From the NCBI GenBank assembly GCA_003660235.1, contig QGON01000071.1, forward strand, positions 62,001 through 126,000: a stretch of 64,000 nucleotides of DNA. The letters are read 5' to 3'. Position numbers and translations under genes: made by a program. Of this stretch, positions 44,616-54,320 are shown piece after piece (position 1 is the stretch's first letter; the number at the start of each line of letters is the position of its first letter). This DNA is from a bacterium endosymbiont of Escarpia laminata. GTDB taxonomy: Bacteria; Pseudomonadota; Gammaproteobacteria; Chromatiales; Chromatiaceae. The notes below the pieces were generated by a model. The model saw nothing but the letters and a program-made list of their open reading frames with translations. It had not been told where the DNA came from and searched no databases.

Positions 44616-44960
44616 ATGAGCGATTGTCTGTTCTGTAAAATGGTCAGCGGCGACATCCAGCCGAATGTGGTCTACGAGGATGATGACGTCCTGGCATTCC
44701 GGGATCTGAATCCCCAGGCGCCGACCCATATCCTGGTGATTCCAAAACGGCATATCTCCACCCTGAACGACCTTGAACCCGGTGATGAGTCCTTGATGGG
44801 CAATCTTGTCCTGACTGCTGCCAGGATCGCCGAGAAAGAGGGTATTGCCGAGGCTGGCTATCGTACCCTGCTGAACTGTAACGCTGAGGCGGGTCAGACT
44901 GTATTTCACATCCACCTGCACCTGCTGGGTGGGCGCCCGATGGGCTGGCCCCCTGGTTGA
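44616..44960 (+). CDS. hinT: HIT family purine nucleoside phosphoramidase (HinT)
   Basis: A 114-aa histidine-triad hydrolase acting on AMP-lysine-type phosphoramidates. The signature HIHLHLLGG carries the catalytic triad, and the N terminus [20 protein letters not shown] is typical. The usual second cysteine/histidine context is retained, so zinc binding is possible. An AGGAG ribosome-binding site precedes the ATG. The copper ATPase start follows 16 bp after the stop. Confidence 0.95.
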   Translation: MSDCLFCKMVSGDIQPNVVYEDDDVLAFRDLNPQAPTHILVIPKRHISTLNDLEPGDESLMGNLVLTAARIAEKEGIAEAGYRTLLNCNAEAGQTVFHIHLHLLGGRPMGWPPG

Positions 44961-44976
44961 GCTGGGCCGGTCTGAC

Positions 44977-47928
44977 ATGATCTCCCCGACAGCAGACACG
45001 GGCGAGGACTTCTATCTCATTGCCATTGAGGGCATGAGCTGCGGCCACTGCGTGGCGGCGGTGGAGAGAGCGGTGTCAGCGGTGGCGGACGTTGCCAGTG
45101 TCGAGGTCGATCTGGAGAAGCAGTTTGCCCGGGTCGGCGGTGGCTTGCCCCATAAGGTCATAGAGGCGATTGTGGAAGCGGGCTACAACGCCCGCCCTCT
45201 GCCGCAGATTCCAGCCGATTGTCCCGTTCCTGATCCCACTGCTCCTCCGCCTATAGTAGAAAAACAGATTAGCGGCGATTATGAGATTGCCATCGGCGAC
45301 ATGACCTGCTCCAGTTGTGTGGCTGCTGTGGAGCGCGCTATTCGATCGGTTTCAGGCGTCAGCGAAGCCTCGGTGAATCTGGTGGAGAAGCGGGCACAGG
45401 TCGTGGGTGGTGATCCCGGGGCAGTGGTCAACGCGGTAATAGACCAGGGGTACAGCGCCCGGTTGCTGGAGCGTCCCAAGGTCGGCGACAGCCTGCTGCT
45501 CTCAGTGCCGGGTCTCGGCGAAGCGGTGTCGCCTGCGGCGCTGGAAACGCTCATCCGCAGCCTGGATGTCACTGCGAAAGTGGTGATTGAAGGTGAGACG
45601 CTTTGCGTGACCACCACTACGCATCCCGCCGATCTGTTGATTGCGCTGCATTCGGCGGGCTATGAGAGCAAACTGTTGGAGCAGTTTGTCGACCCCTATG
45701 CAGAACAGGGCTTGGAGGCGCAGCAGGAGATCCGACGCTCCCGGCAACGGGCGCTGCTGGCCGCCCTTGTCGGTGGCGGACTGATGACGGCGAATCTTGC
45801 AGGATGGCTGCCGGCACTGTCCGATGCTGCCGGGCCGGTTGGACTCAGCGGTCAGGCCTTCTGGGGACTGGTCGCCGGGGTCTGTCTGTTCGTGATGTGG
45901 TTCAGCGGCCGCAACTACTATCGGGGCGCCTGGAAGCAGGCCAGACACTTTGCCGCCAACATGGATACCCTGGTGGCCCTGGGAACCGGTGCTGCCTGGC
46001 TCTCTTCGGTAATACTCATCATCCGGCCCGACTTCATCCCCGGCGGTGGTCATCTCTATCTCGACGCCTCGGTGCTCATCCTCGCTTTTCTGCAGTTCGG
46101 TCACATGCTGGAGACGGGAGCAAAACGGACCACCAGCGAGGCGATCGGCAGTTTGGTGGGTTTGGCGCCAAAATCTGCAGTGGTCGAGCGGGAGCATGGC
46201 GAGGTGGAGATACCGGTTTCGCTGTTGCGGCTCGGGGATCATGTCCGGGTGCGCCCAGGGGAGCGGATGCCTATCGACGGTGAAGTCCTCGAGGGACGCT
46301 CCAGCGTCGACGAATCGATGTTGACGGGTGAGTCGATGCCGGTGGCCAAACAGCCGGGAGATCAGGTGATCGGCGGCACCATGAATCGTAGCGGCACACT
46401 GCTGTTTCGCATTACCCGGTTGGGCGAGGAGACGACCCTGGCCCACATCATCACCATGGTGAAGCGTGCGCAGATGAGCAAGCCTCCCATCGGCCGTTTG
46501 GTGGATCGGGTGGCGGCGGTCTTTGTCCCAATCGTGATCGTTATTGCGCTGCTGACCTTTGTTGTCTGGTATCAGATTGGGCCGGATCCCCGCGCTGCCT
46601 ACGCCTTGACTGCGGGCATCGCGGTACTGGTGATTGCCTGCCCCTGCGCCCTGGGACTGGCGACACCGATTGCGATAATGGTCGGCACCGGCCGGGCAGC
46701 CCAGCTGAATATCCTGATACGAAACAGCGACGCTCTGCAGAGCGCCAGTCGCCTGACCCATCTGGTGGTCGACAAGACCGGCACCCTGACTGAGGGGCGT
46801 CCCGCAGTGACTGCTATCCACCCCGCCAGCACCACTCCGGAGAGCGAAGTGATCCGCCTTGCTGCAATGGTTGAGGCAGGCTCGGAGCATCCACTGGCCG
46901 AAGCCGTGGTTGAGGCCGCAAGAAGTCGCGGTCTCGATATTGCCGGTGTGACCGATTTTCAGGCCCTGGAGGGGAGAGGGGTTTCAGGGCAGGCCGAGGG
47001 GCGCAGGCTTCTGCTTGGCAATCATCTGTTGATGGAGGAGCAGGGTGTCATCATCCCACCGGTTCTGCTGAAGGAGGCTTCGCGGCAGGCCGCCAACGCG
47101 GCCACGCCGGTTTGGCTGGCGGTCGATTCGCAGATTGCGGGATTGCTGGCAGTGAACGATCCGATTCGTCCCGACAGTTTTGCAGCTGTGGAGGCCCTGC
47201 AGCGCGAAGGTGTCAGGGTCGTGATGTGTACTGGAGACAACCGGGCGACGGCAGAGGCGGTAGCCGCCGACCTGAAAATAGATGAGGTTCACAGTGAACG
47301 TCTGCCGGGAGAGAAGCTGGACGTGGTGAAGTCGTTGCAGCGGCAGGGATACCGGGTCGGCATGGTGGGTGACGGCATCAATGATGCCCCTGCGCTGGCC
47401 CAGGCGGATACCGGTTTTGCTGTCGGTAGTGGGGCCGATGTCGCTATCGACAACGCCGATATCACCCTGGCGGGAGACTCTTTGGCTGATGTGAGTACCG
47501 CAATCGCCATCTCCAGCGCCACAATTCGTAATATCAAGCAGAATCTGTTCGGCGCTTTTATCTATAATGTGATCGGCATACCCATGGCTGCCGGGGTGCT
47601 GTTCCCAGTTACTGGTTGGCTGTTGCCGCCGATGTTCGCCAGCGCCGCCATGGCATTGTCATCGGTGACGGTGGTTTTCAATGCCAACCGCCTGCGTTTT
47701 TTTCAACCACTGAGAATGGAGAGTTCCGTGTCTATCAAACTCAATGTTACCGGCATGACCTGCCCCCACTGCGTGAATCATGTTACCAAGGCCTTGCAGG
47801 GTGTCGGGGGCGTGGAAAGTGTCGAGGTCATCCTCGATTCCGGCGAGGCGGTGATTACAGGCTCCGCTGCGGTCGATCTGCTTATTGCTGCGGTAAAGGA
47901 TGCGGGTTATAGCGCAGAGTCGGTTTGA
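44977..47928 (+). CDS. copA: Cu(+)-exporting P1B ATPase with C-terminal CopZ-like domain
   Basis: A 983-aa copper efflux ATPase. HMA1 has GMSCGHC (C22, C25) and HMA2 DMTCSSC (C111, C114). A third HMA-like repeat (about 168-228, [18 protein letters not shown]) has lost CxxC. The membrane core has CPC at 555-557, phosphorylation site D599 in DKTGT, TGES and [14 protein letters not shown]. After the last membrane pair, about 70 residues form another HMA domain (GMTCPHC, C929 and C932). It joins the core across a T7 run (47697-47703) and contains its own SD-like GGAGAG plus GTG start (47728). The start 44977 is chosen over 44929, which lies inside hinT. Confidence 0.92.
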   Translation: MISPTADTGEDFYLIAIEGMSCGHCVAAVERAVSAVADVASVEVDLEKQFARVGGGLPHKVIEAIVEAGYNARPLPQIPADCPVPDPTAPPPIVEKQISGDYEIAIGDMTCSSCVAAVERAIRSVSGVSEASVNLVEKRAQVVGGDPGAVVNAVIDQGYSARLLERPKVGDSLLLSVPGLGEAVSPAALETLIRSLDVTAKVVIEGETLCVTTTTHPADLLIALHSAGYESKLLEQFVDPYAEQGLEAQQEIRRSRQRALLAALVGGGLMTANLAGWLPALSDAAGPVGLSGQAFWGLVAGVCLFVMWFSGRNYYRGAWKQARHFAANMDTLVALGTGAAWLSSVILIIRPDFIPGGGHLYLDASVLILAFLQFGHMLETGAKRTTSEAIGSLVGLAPKSAVVEREHGEVEIPVSLLRLGDHVRVRPGERMPIDGEVLEGRSSVDESMLTGESMPVAKQPGDQVIGGTMNRSGTLLFRITRLGEETTLAHIITMVKRAQMSKPPIGRLVDRVAAVFVPIVIVIALLTFVVWYQIGPDPRAAYALTAGIAVLVIACPCALGLATPIAIMVGTGRAAQLNILIRNSDALQSASRLTHLVVDKTGTLTEGRPAVTAIHPASTTPESEVIRLAAMVEAGSEHPLAEAVVEAARSRGLDIAGVTDFQALEGRGVSGQAEGRRLLLGNHLLMEEQGVIIPPVLLKEASRQAANAATPVWLAVDSQIAGLLAVNDPIRPDSFAAVEALQREGVRVVMCTGDNRATAEAVAADLKIDEVHSERLPGEKLDVVKSLQRQGYRVGMVGDGINDAPALAQADTGFAVGSGADVAIDNADITLAGDSLADVSTAIAISSATIRNIKQNLFGAFIYNVIGIPMAAGVLFPVTGWLLPPMFASAAMALSSVTVVFNANRLRFFQPLRMESSVSIKLNVTGMTCPHCVNHVTKALQGVGGVESVEVILDSGEAVITGSAAVDLLIAAVKDAGYSAESV

Positions 47929-47975
47929 CCCGGTAGGCTATAATCTGCAATCGGACATAGGCCAAGACAGATCCA

Positions 47976-48275
47976 GTGGAAATTTCAGGTTCACGCACTC
48001 TTCCTCTTGAACGGCGCTTACTCACGCGTGAGTCGGCGTCGGTGCCTCGTGGTGTGGAGGAAATGCCTCAGTCGCGGCAAACGGCCCTACCGCGCCAAGT
48101 GCCTTCCGTCATTGAGGCGGAGGCTTTGATACTCAGGACCAGAACCAGAGGAAACCCCTATCAGGTCGATCTGGATCCCCATTCACATCGGGCGCTCAGT
48201 GCCTATGCATCCACAGCAGAGAGTGATGAGCGGGCCTATGTTAGCGCCCTGCTGGGGATCGACGAATACGCCTAG
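47976..48275 (+). CDS. Hypothetical protein
   Basis: A 99-aa frame starting at GTG 47976, beginning MEISGSRTLPLERRLLTRES. It is Arg/Ala/Glu-rich and soluble. The last part, RGNPYQVDLDPHSHRALSAY and STAESDERAYVSALLG, looks like a genuine folded segment. No family recognised. It follows copA by 47 bp and may be co-transcribed, but a copper role is not implied by sequence. Confidence 0.55.
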   Translation: MEISGSRTLPLERRLLTRESASVPRGVEEMPQSRQTALPRQVPSVIEAEALILRTRTRGNPYQVDLDPHSHRALSAYASTAESDERAYVSALLGIDEYA

Positions 48276-48305
48276 CCGAATGCGAGGGCTAGCTGTCTGC
48301 TGTAG

Positions 48306-48331
48306 GCCGGTTCAAGTGCAGCGGAACCGGC
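48306..48331. repeat. Perfect 8-bp stem-loop (REP-like)
   Basis: GCCGGTTC, 10-nt loop, GAACCGGC, between the convergent hypothetical gene and lysA. No T-tract, so a REP or mRNA-stabilising hairpin is more likely than a terminator. Confidence 0.45.
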
Positions 48332-48392
48332 AAACCCCGTATGTTGCGTGCGCCTTTTGCCTGATCCGCTGCGCTTGATTATGTCTACCGGA

Positions 48393-49655
48393 CTAGTCGG
48401 ATGCAGGAATAAACCGGTCGTCTTCGAAGCTCAGCGTGGCAAAATAGTCATCCAGCGTCTCTTCCCGGCGGATCAGTTCAACGCTGCCGTCGGTCTTCAG
48501 TAGCAGCTCCTTTGGGCGTACCTTGCCGTTGTAGTTGAAACCCATTGCCTGGCCGTGGGCGCCGGTATCGTGAATGAAGAGGATGTCTCCGTCCTCGATC
48601 TTCGGCAGACTGCGCTGGACGGCAAACTTGTCATTGTTTTCGCAAAGTGAGCCCGCCACATCCACCGTCTCATCGTTACCGCTTTTACCCAATACGTCGA
48701 TATGGTGGTAGGCCCCATACATGCCGGGACGCATCAGGGCGGACATGCAGGCGTCCACGCCGACATAGGTGCGGTAGATCTCCTTGCGGTTGATCGCCTG
48801 GGTGACCAGGACGCCGTGGGGACCGCTCATGTAACGGCCGCTCTCAACATAGAGTTTGGGGGCATAACCGTTATGGGACTTGAAGGTATCAAAGAGCGCG
48901 GTGATCTCCCGGCCCATGGCCTGGATGTCGAGGGCTTCGTCTTCAGGACGGTAGGGAATGCCCAGGCCACCGCCGATATTGATGAAATCGAAGGTGATGT
49001 CCAGTTGCGAGGAGATCCACTCGACCCGCTCCAGCAGGGTGCGGGCGGTTTCCACCATGTAGGTGTAGTTCAGCTCGTTGGATGCGAGCATGGTGTGCAG
49101 GCCGAAACGTCTGGCGCCGCGTCCTTTGGCTGCTTTGTAAGCATCCAGCAGCTGATCATGGGTGACGCCGTATTTGGCTTCCACCGGGTTGCCGATGATG
49201 CTGTTGCCGGTGCGGCGTTCACCGGGGTTGTAACGAAAACAGACCAGCTCAGGCATCTCCGGCACCTTGCTGATCAGGGAGATGTCGTCGAGATTGAGCA
49301 CACAGCCCCCTCGGGCTGCCGCCGCTTCGAACTCCGCCGGACTGGTATTGTTGGAGGTGAACATGATGTCTTCGCCGGAGGCGCCGATATCGCGGCTGAG
49401 GATCAGTTCTGCAATGGAACTGCAGTCGAAGCCGAATCCCATCGACTGCATGATCTGCATAATCCTGGGGTTGGGCAGCGCCTTGACTGCGAAGTACTCG
49501 CGGAAACCCGCGATGCCGGAAAATGCCTCGGTCAGCGTTTTTCCGGTATCAAGAATGCCCTGCTCATCGTAGAGATGAAAAGGGGTGCCATAGTGCTCGA
49601 CGATGTTCTTCAGAACAGGGGAGAGCCGGTGCTTGAAATCTTGGGATATTGGCAT
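48393..49655 (-). CDS. lysA: Diaminopimelate decarboxylase
   Basis: A PLP enzyme of the alanine-racemase fold, 420 aa, predicted to decarboxylate meso-diaminopimelate to lysine. The PLP lysine is K58 in YFAVKALPNP, the Gly-rich phosphate site is INIGGGLGIPY, and CENNDKFA carries the cross-subunit active-site cysteine. The start is set at 49655 (MPISQDFKHRL); the longer frame from 49766 runs into dapL. It lies 23 bp downstream of dapL, so function and pathway are supported by context. Carboxynorspermidine decarboxylase is a distant alternative. Confidence 0.9.
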   Translation of the reverse strand: MPISQDFKHRLSPVLKNIVEHYGTPFHLYDEQGILDTGKTLTEAFSGIAGFREYFAVKALPNPRIMQIMQSMGFGFDCSSIAELILSRDIGASGEDIMFTSNNTSPAEFEAAAARGGCVLNLDDISLISKVPEMPELVCFRYNPGERRTGNSIIGNPVEAKYGVTHDQLLDAYKAAKGRGARRFGLHTMLASNELNYTYMVETARTLLERVEWISSQLDITFDFINIGGGLGIPYRPEDEALDIQAMGREITALFDTFKSHNGYAPKLYVESGRYMSGPHGVLVTQAINRKEIYRTYVGVDACMSALMRPGMYGAYHHIDVLGKSGNDETVDVAGSLCENNDKFAVQRSLPKIEDGDILFIHDTGAHGQAMGFNYNGKVRPKELLLKTDGSVELIRREETLDDYFATLSFEDDRFIPASD

Positions 49656-49678
49656 CGTGGTTTCCTGCTGGCGACGGA

Positions 49679-50899
49679 TTAGAGCGCGTCTTTGATCCGG
49701 GACATCGCTTCCTGGACGTTTTCGAAGCTGTTGAAGGCGCTGATGCGGATGTAGCCCTCGCCGCATTTGCCGAAACCGGCGCCGGGGGTGCAGACCACGC
49801 CGGTATTGTTCAGCAGTTTGTCGAAGAGCTCCCAGGAGTCGCCTTTTGCATCGATCCAGATATAGGGTGAGTTCTCGCCGCCGATGCAGTCGTAACCCAG
49901 CGCTTCCATCTGTTCGCGGATATATTTGGCGTTCTTCAAATAGTAGGAGACCAGTTCCTGCACCTGGGCCTGTCCCTCCGGGCTAAAGACCGCTTCAGCG
50001 GCGCGCTGCACCGGGTAGGAGACGCTGTTGAACTTGGTGGTGTGGCGGCGGTTCCAGAGCGCATGAACGGAGGTCTTCTCGCCGGACTCGGTGTAGGCCA
50101 TGCAGGCTTTGGGGACCACGGTGTAGGCACAGCGTGTACCGGTGAAACCGGCGGTCTTGGAGAAGCTGCGGAATTCAATCGCTACCTCTTTGGCGCCCTC
50201 TATTTCGTAAATGGAGCGGGGCAGGCTGTCGTCCTGCACGAAGGCCTCGTAGGCCGCGTCGAAGAGGATCAGCGCCTTGTTGTCACGGGCGTAGTCGACC
50301 CAGGCCTTCAGCTGCGCCTTGGTGGCAGTGGCCCCGGTCGGGTTGTTGGGGAAACAGAGATAGATAAGATCGACCGGGGTTTTCGGCAGATCGGGGATGA
50401 AGCCATTTTCCTTGGTGGCGTCCAGATAGACCAGCCCTTCGTAGCGGCCATCTTTCGCCTCGCCGGTGCGTCCGGCCATGACGTTGGTGTCGACGTAGAC
50501 AGGATAGACCGGATCCGGAATGGCAACAGTGGCATCGGTGGCGAAGATCTCCTGAAAGTTGCCTGAGTCGCATTTTGCCCCGTCGCTGACGAAGATCTCG
50601 TCAGCTTCGATATCGGCGCCACGGGATTGGAAGTCACCTTTGGCGATGGCCTCGCGCAGGAAGTCGTAACCCTGTTCCGGGCCATAGCCGTGAAAAGAGT
50701 TGTCGCTGGCCATCTCGTCCACTGCAGCATGAAGCGCCTTGATGCAGGCGTCCGGCAGGGCGCGGGTGACGTCACCGATACCGAGGCGGATGATGTTCTG
50801 ATCAGGGTTCGCCTCAGTGTGGGCGGTGACCCGCTTGGCGATATCGGAGAACAGATACGAGGCCTGGAGTTTATTGTAGTTCTCGTTGATTTTGATCAT
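49679..50899 (-). CDS. dapL: LL-diaminopimelate aminotransferase
   Basis: A class I PLP aminotransferase, 406 aa, converting tetrahydrodipicolinate directly to LL-DAP. Diagnostic are the N terminus [18 protein letters not shown] and [12 protein letters not shown], the [15 protein letters not shown] segment, [11 protein letters not shown], and the PLP lysine in [20 protein letters not shown] 50899 gives the family length of about 410; a frame from 51049 has a non-conserved leader. It is followed by lysA. DapL provides a shortcut that bypasses DapD/DapC/DapE, yet dapD is encoded nearby. Confidence 0.93.
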   Translation of the reverse strand: MIKINENYNKLQASYLFSDIAKRVTAHTEANPDQNIIRLGIGDVTRALPDACIKALHAAVDEMASDNSFHGYGPEQGYDFLREAIAKGDFQSRGADIEADEIFVSDGAKCDSGNFQEIFATDATVAIPDPVYPVYVDTNVMAGRTGEAKDGRYEGLVYLDATKENGFIPDLPKTPVDLIYLCFPNNPTGATATKAQLKAWVDYARDNKALILFDAAYEAFVQDDSLPRSIYEIEGAKEVAIEFRSFSKTAGFTGTRCAYTVVPKACMAYTESGEKTSVHALWNRRHTTKFNSVSYPVQRAAEAVFSPEGQAQVQELVSYYLKNAKYIREQMEALGYDCIGGENSPYIWIDAKGDSWELFDKLLNNTGVVCTPGAGFGKCGEGYIRISAFNSFENVQEAMSRIKDAL

Positions 50900-51016
50900 G
50901 CGGCAATCCCGGAAAAACGAAAACACGCCATTATACAGGAAATTGGAGGGTGGTGGACTCCCCTGAAACCCGATGTGTGGAGGGGTATTGGTGAAATCCG
51001 GTTTAGCGGTATTTAT

Positions 51017-51103
51017 GTCATCTCGACCGTAGGGAGAGATCTCGTGCAACGTAGCGCATTGGATACTAATCGGAAGGAGATCTCTCCTGGTGGTCGGGAT
51101 GAC
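51017..51103. repeat. Long imperfect inverted repeat (87 bp)
   Basis: The left arm starts GTCATCTCGACC and contains GGGAGAGATCTC. The right arm contains GAGATCTCTCC and ends GGTCGGGATGAC. The arms can pair over about 26 positions. It is the same type as the dispersed GTCATCTCG...GAGATCTC elements in many proteobacterial genomes. It separates dapL from the yffB-like gene. Confidence 0.65.
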
Positions 51104-51144
51104 GAGCTTGTAGATACGCAGGTCGTGCTACGCGACACAGCCCA

Positions 51145-51492
51145 TCACTTCCCAAAAATCCCCCGGTAGTCAGTATCGCTGAATCCCACGTACAGCCCTT
51201 TGCCATCATCCAAAACAGGACGTTTTATGATCGATGGTGTCTCCAGCATGATGCGAATGGCGCTTTCTTCGTCGATGTTATCCCTGGTCGCCTGATCCAG
51301 TTTGCGCCACATCATACCTCGCTTGTTGAGCAGTTTTTCCCAGCCGACTGCCTCAATCCAGCGCAACAACAGTGCTTCGTCCAGTCCCCCTTTTTTGAAA
51401 TCGTGAAAGTGGCAGTCGATACCCTGGTCATCCAGCCACTTGCGGGCTTTTTTCATGGTATCGCAGTTGGGAATGCCGTAGATCGTCGTCAT
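51145..51492 (-). CDS. ArsC/Spx-family protein, YffB-like
   Basis: A 115-aa thioredoxin-fold protein. The start is set at 51492, giving MTTIYGIPNCDTMKKARKWL with the family CDT motif. RPVLDDGKGLYVGFSD near the end matches YffB-type members, which are glutathione-related reductases of unknown substrate. In E. coli the gene precedes dapE, and here it follows dapD, so the lysine-cluster link is conserved. The expected dapE is absent and dapL follows instead. Confidence 0.88.
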   Translation of the reverse strand: MTTIYGIPNCDTMKKARKWLDDQGIDCHFHDFKKGGLDEALLLRWIEAVGWEKLLNKRGMMWRKLDQATRDNIDEESAIRIMLETPSIIKRPVLDDGKGLYVGFSDTDYRGIFGK

Positions 51493-51561
51493 CATTTTCG
51501 CAAAATTTAGAGATAGGGATTCCGGACTATACATGCAGAATCCGGTGGTTGTCATACCGGT

Positions 51562-52392
51562 TCAGATATCTCTTAACAGTTCATTGATGCTGACCCTGGA
51601 ACGGGTCTTCTCGTCGACTTGCTTGACGATTACGGCGCAGTAGAGACTGTGGCTGCCATCGTCAGCTGGCAGATTGCCCGGTACCACGACGGAGCCGGCG
51701 GGAACGCGACCATAGACGATCTCTTTCGTTTGGCGGTTGTAGATTCTCGTGCTCTGGTTGATGTGGACGCCCATGGAGATCACGCAACCTGTTTCGACAA
51801 TTATCCCCTCTACAATGTTGGAGTGGGAGCCGATGAAACAGTTGTCCTCGATGATCGTCGGGGTCGCCTGCAGGGGGTCCAGCATGCCGCCGATCTCAAC
51901 ATTACCTGAAATGTGAACGTTTTGGCCGATCTGGGCACAGGATCCGATGGTGGACCAGGTGTCGATCATAGTGCCGCTATCGATATAGGCGCCGATGTTG
52001 ATGTAGGCGGGCATGAGAATGCAGGAAGGTGCGATATAGGCACCCCGGCGCGCGCTGGCGGGAGGCACCACGCGCACATGGTCACTGCGAAAATCCCTGG
52101 TGTTGTAATCTCCATATTTCGAGGGGACTTTGTCGTAGTAGTTGGTGAAGCCTCCTTTCATAAAATCGTTATTCGCAAAACGGAAGGAGAGCAGGACCGC
52201 CTTTTTTATCCAGTGATTGACCTGCCAGTCCCCATCGATTTTTTCCGCGACGCGGATTGTGCCATGGTCGAGTTGGTTAATGATTTCATCGACAGCGTCT
52301 CTGACGAGTGTGTCGGCGGAAAGCGGCGTAATGTCGGCGCGTTTTTCGAAAGCATCGTTTATGATGGACTTGAGATCGTTCACTGGATTCAT
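51562..52392 (-). CDS. dapD: Tetrahydrodipicolinate N-succinyltransferase DapD
   Basis: A left-handed beta-helix acyltransferase, 276 aa (E. coli 274), transferring succinyl from succinyl-CoA in lysine and cell-wall DAP synthesis. Hexapeptide repeats run from [20 protein letters not shown] through [20 protein letters not shown] and [16 protein letters not shown] to [20 protein letters not shown]. The N-terminal helical domain and the C-terminal [19 protein letters not shown] are typical. It starts the minus-strand lysine cluster. Confidence 0.95.
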   Translation of the reverse strand: MNPVNDLKSIINDAFEKRADITPLSADTLVRDAVDEIINQLDHGTIRVAEKIDGDWQVNHWIKKAVLLSFRFANNDFMKGGFTNYYDKVPSKYGDYNTRDFRSDHVRVVPPASARRGAYIAPSCILMPAYINIGAYIDSGTMIDTWSTIGSCAQIGQNVHISGNVEIGGMLDPLQATPTIIEDNCFIGSHSNIVEGIIVETGCVISMGVHINQSTRIYNRQTKEIVYGRVPAGSVVVPGNLPADDGSHSLYCAVIVKQVDEKTRSRVSINELLRDI

Positions 52393-52563
52393 CGCTCACG
52401 CGTGCCCTGGCTGATCTGTGATTTGCACTACATCAGTGCGCGCTTGAAAATATCTGCTCTTAGTCCCGGGAAAATGTCAAAGATCGCCCATTTCCCGAAA
52501 TTGATGGGATAAAATAGAAGTATAGATTACTGATAAAATATTTGTATCTCAGACGGGAGATTG

Positions 52564-52914
52564 ATGGCGATGCAAGAGAAACAAAGCGGCTTGGAACTGA
52601 GTTGTCCGGTGCCAGGCCCAGCAGATATGTCTGACATCCATGTGATTGAATTTATTGCAGAGAAGCCGTTGAAAGATTATCTGGAGGCGATGAAGGTGGC
52701 TGATAGTTTGGCAGGTAAGCGGTTTTCAGATTATATGTTGATATCCTGGTATGACCGGGATCGTGATTTTGAATCACCTCAACATTCCAGCGAGTGTCAT
52801 CAGGATAGCGCGGTGCCCGGTTATGTGGACTATGGCATCCACCATGGTGCCAAGCTGAAGGTGGATTTTGAACGGGGCCGATTCGTTTTTTTCTACATGC
52901 CAGTTGATTTATGA
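52564..52914 (+). CDS. Conserved hypothetical protein
   Basis: A 116-aa soluble protein. ATG 52564 follows GGGAGA closely; TTG 52561 is possible. Recognisable blocks are IHVIEFIAEKPLKDYLEAMK, FSDYMLISWYDRDRDFESPQ, HSSECHQDSAVPGYVDYG and GAKLKVDFERGRFVFFYMPV. The single Cys and two His in the centre could bind a metal. It resembles small proteins seen next to sulfur-metabolism genes, but I cannot name the family with certainty. The stop overlaps the end of an IS3 remnant. Confidence 0.65.
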   Translation: MAMQEKQSGLELSCPVPGPADMSDIHVIEFIAEKPLKDYLEAMKVADSLAGKRFSDYMLISWYDRDRDFESPQHSSECHQDSAVPGYVDYGIHHGAKLKVDFERGRFVFFYMPVDL

Positions 52915-53200
52915 CAGAAGTGGACCCCGATTTTCGGACAGCCCTATAAGGGTATTTTGCTCTTGTTGATCAGCACCTGATAATGCGGCCTGTGCCCATT
53001 CCACGTTACCCAGATAAACTTGGTCGGGTGTTTTTCGATCCAAATCCTGATGCCGACGTTCGCTGTTGTAAAATTCAAGATAAGTGCCAATTCCACCTCG
53101 CGCCTCGGATACCGTTTCATAAGCTCTATGGTACACGTCCTCATATTTTATACTGCGCCATAGATGTTCAACGAAAACATTGTCTACCCAACGGCCGTGG
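52909..53200 (-). pseudogene. IS3-family transposase, C-terminal remnant
   Basis: The minus strand reads GRWVDNVFVEHLWRSIKYED then VYHRAYETVSEARGGIGTYL, EFYNSERRHQDLDRKTPDQV and a stop. This is the C-terminal third of an IS3-group OrfB (integrase core end with the last catalytic Glu). The upstream two-thirds are gone. The sequence at 52917-52948 (AGAAGTGGACCCCGATTTTC and following) looks like the IS terminal repeat. Insertion followed by a large deletion is the simplest history. Confidence 0.82.
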
Positions 53201-53289
53201 GGACAAGCACACTACAGCCTGCTATATTCAGATATCCAGAAAAAACCTTGTGGGATGGTTGGAAAGTGCGCGAGACAGCTGGAGCGGGG

Positions 53290-53418
53290 CATAGCCATTT
53301 CAGTCTTGAAAATCATAGCCTCTATAATCTGAGCGACGTCTACTGGAATCTGCCCACCCCGGCGCTGGTCGAACAGGTAACTGACGAGATCCTGGCAGCA
53401 GTCCCGGTCGTGAAGTGA
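53290..53418 (+). pseudogene. Possible N-terminal fragment of PEP carboxykinase (ATP)
   Basis: An open stretch reads ENHSLYNLSDVYWNLPTPAL then VEQVTDEILAAVPVVK and a stop. VYWNLPTPAL-E is reminiscent of the N terminus of ATP-dependent PEP carboxykinase. The downstream catalytic part is absent and the match fades after about 20 residues. It lies between the IS3 remnant and the DUF523 gene, whose GTG overlaps its end by 4 bp. The assignment is tentative. Confidence 0.35.
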
Positions 53419-53921
53419 AAAAACGACTGCCGAGGGTTGGTATCAGCGCCTGTCTCCTGGGTGAGCCCGTGCGTTACGATGGTCAGCACAAATACGCCGC
53501 ACAAATTGTCGAAACCCTGTCGGATGTTGTGAGTTGGGTGCCGCTCTGCCCTGAGACAGAAGCTGGCTTGGGTGTGCCACGTCCGCCGGTGGAACTGATT
53601 GGTTCGCCCGACAGCTTCCGGGTTGTTGGTGTAGAAAATCCAGAGCTGGATGTCACCACCACGCTGCTCGATTATTCACGACAAAAGGTACAAAATCTTG
53701 GACGGATCAGCGGTTTTATTCTGCAGAGCAGATCCCCCAGCTGTGGTTTGAAAAGTACCCCGTTCAGGGGTGGTGACCTGCTGGGTGCCGGGGTGTTTGC
53801 CGGCATGCTCAAGCACGAGTTCCTGGAGTTGCCGGTCGCTGAGGATGTGGATCTGGATTCAGCGGCGGCGCTGGATGAATTTCTGCAGCGTGTCAGACGA
53901 TATGACTGTGATATAGGCTAG
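53415..53921 (+). CDS. DUF523 protein (TudS-like iron-sulfur desulfurase)
   Basis: A 168-aa DUF523 protein. Conserved features are GISACLLGEPVRYDGQHK with C13, VPLCPETEAGLGVPRPPVEL and SRSPSCGLKSTPFRGG. The three cysteines match the [4Fe-4S] ligands of the DUF523 member TudS, a 2-thiouracil desulfurase. GTG 53415 is the only start that keeps the family N terminus. The member's own substrate is unknown; thiolated nucleobases are plausible. Confidence 0.85.
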   Translation: MKKRLPRVGISACLLGEPVRYDGQHKYAAQIVETLSDVVSWVPLCPETEAGLGVPRPPVELIGSPDSFRVVGVENPELDVTTTLLDYSRQKVQNLGRISGFILQSRSPSCGLKSTPFRGGDLLGAGVFAGMLKHEFLELPVAEDVDLDSAAALDEFLQRVRRYDCDIG

Positions 53922-54046
53922 TGGCCATTCAGAAAAGCCAATATTTAGATTGAATGGCTGGCATGAGATGAACCAGTAAAGACCTGCAGAAGGTGCTGTT
54001 TACAGGTGCTATTATCAGGTCATTAACAAAGATGAGGTCAAATGTC

Positions 54047-54316
54047 ATGGGCACAAAATTTTCCGAAGATGTCGTACCACTCTCCGAACTGAAGATTAAT
54101 CCCGGTCGGGTGGTCAAACATGTGGTGGAAGCTCATCGACCGGTGCTATTGACCAGCCGAGGACGTGGGGTTGCGGTGGTTCAGTCGCTAACCGACTATG
54201 AGCAGGCAGAAGATGAGCGCGAGTTTATGCGGGCCGTAGTGATAGGGCTTGCTGACTTGAAAGCTGGTCGAGAGGTTTTCCTGGCCGAGGCGAAGGCGCG
54301 ACTCGGACTCAAGTAG
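54047..54316 (+). CDS. Phd/YefM-type antitoxin
   Basis: An 89-aa antitoxin. The N-terminal half (FSEDVVPLSELKINPGRVVK) is the Phd/YefM DNA-binding fold with the typical RPVLLTSRGRGVAVVQSLTD motif. The C-terminal half is helical (AVVIGLADLKAGREVFLAEA) and would wrap the toxin. ATG 54047 has GAGG 9 bases upstream; a longer frame from 53993 is unlikely. The toxin starts 4 bp after its stop. Confidence 0.9.
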   Translation: MGTKFSEDVVPLSELKINPGRVVKHVVEAHRPVLLTSRGRGVAVVQSLTDYEQAEDEREFMRAVVIGLADLKAGREVFLAEAKARLGLK

Positions 54317-54320
54317 CCAA

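Noticed and set aside
45502-46890. A 462-codon minus-strand frame opposite copA
   Set aside because: Low-complexity His/Gln-rich shadow of the ATPase gene.
48702-49682. A 326-codon plus-strand frame opposite lysA
   Set aside because: Antisense shadow of a clearly conserved PLP decarboxylase.
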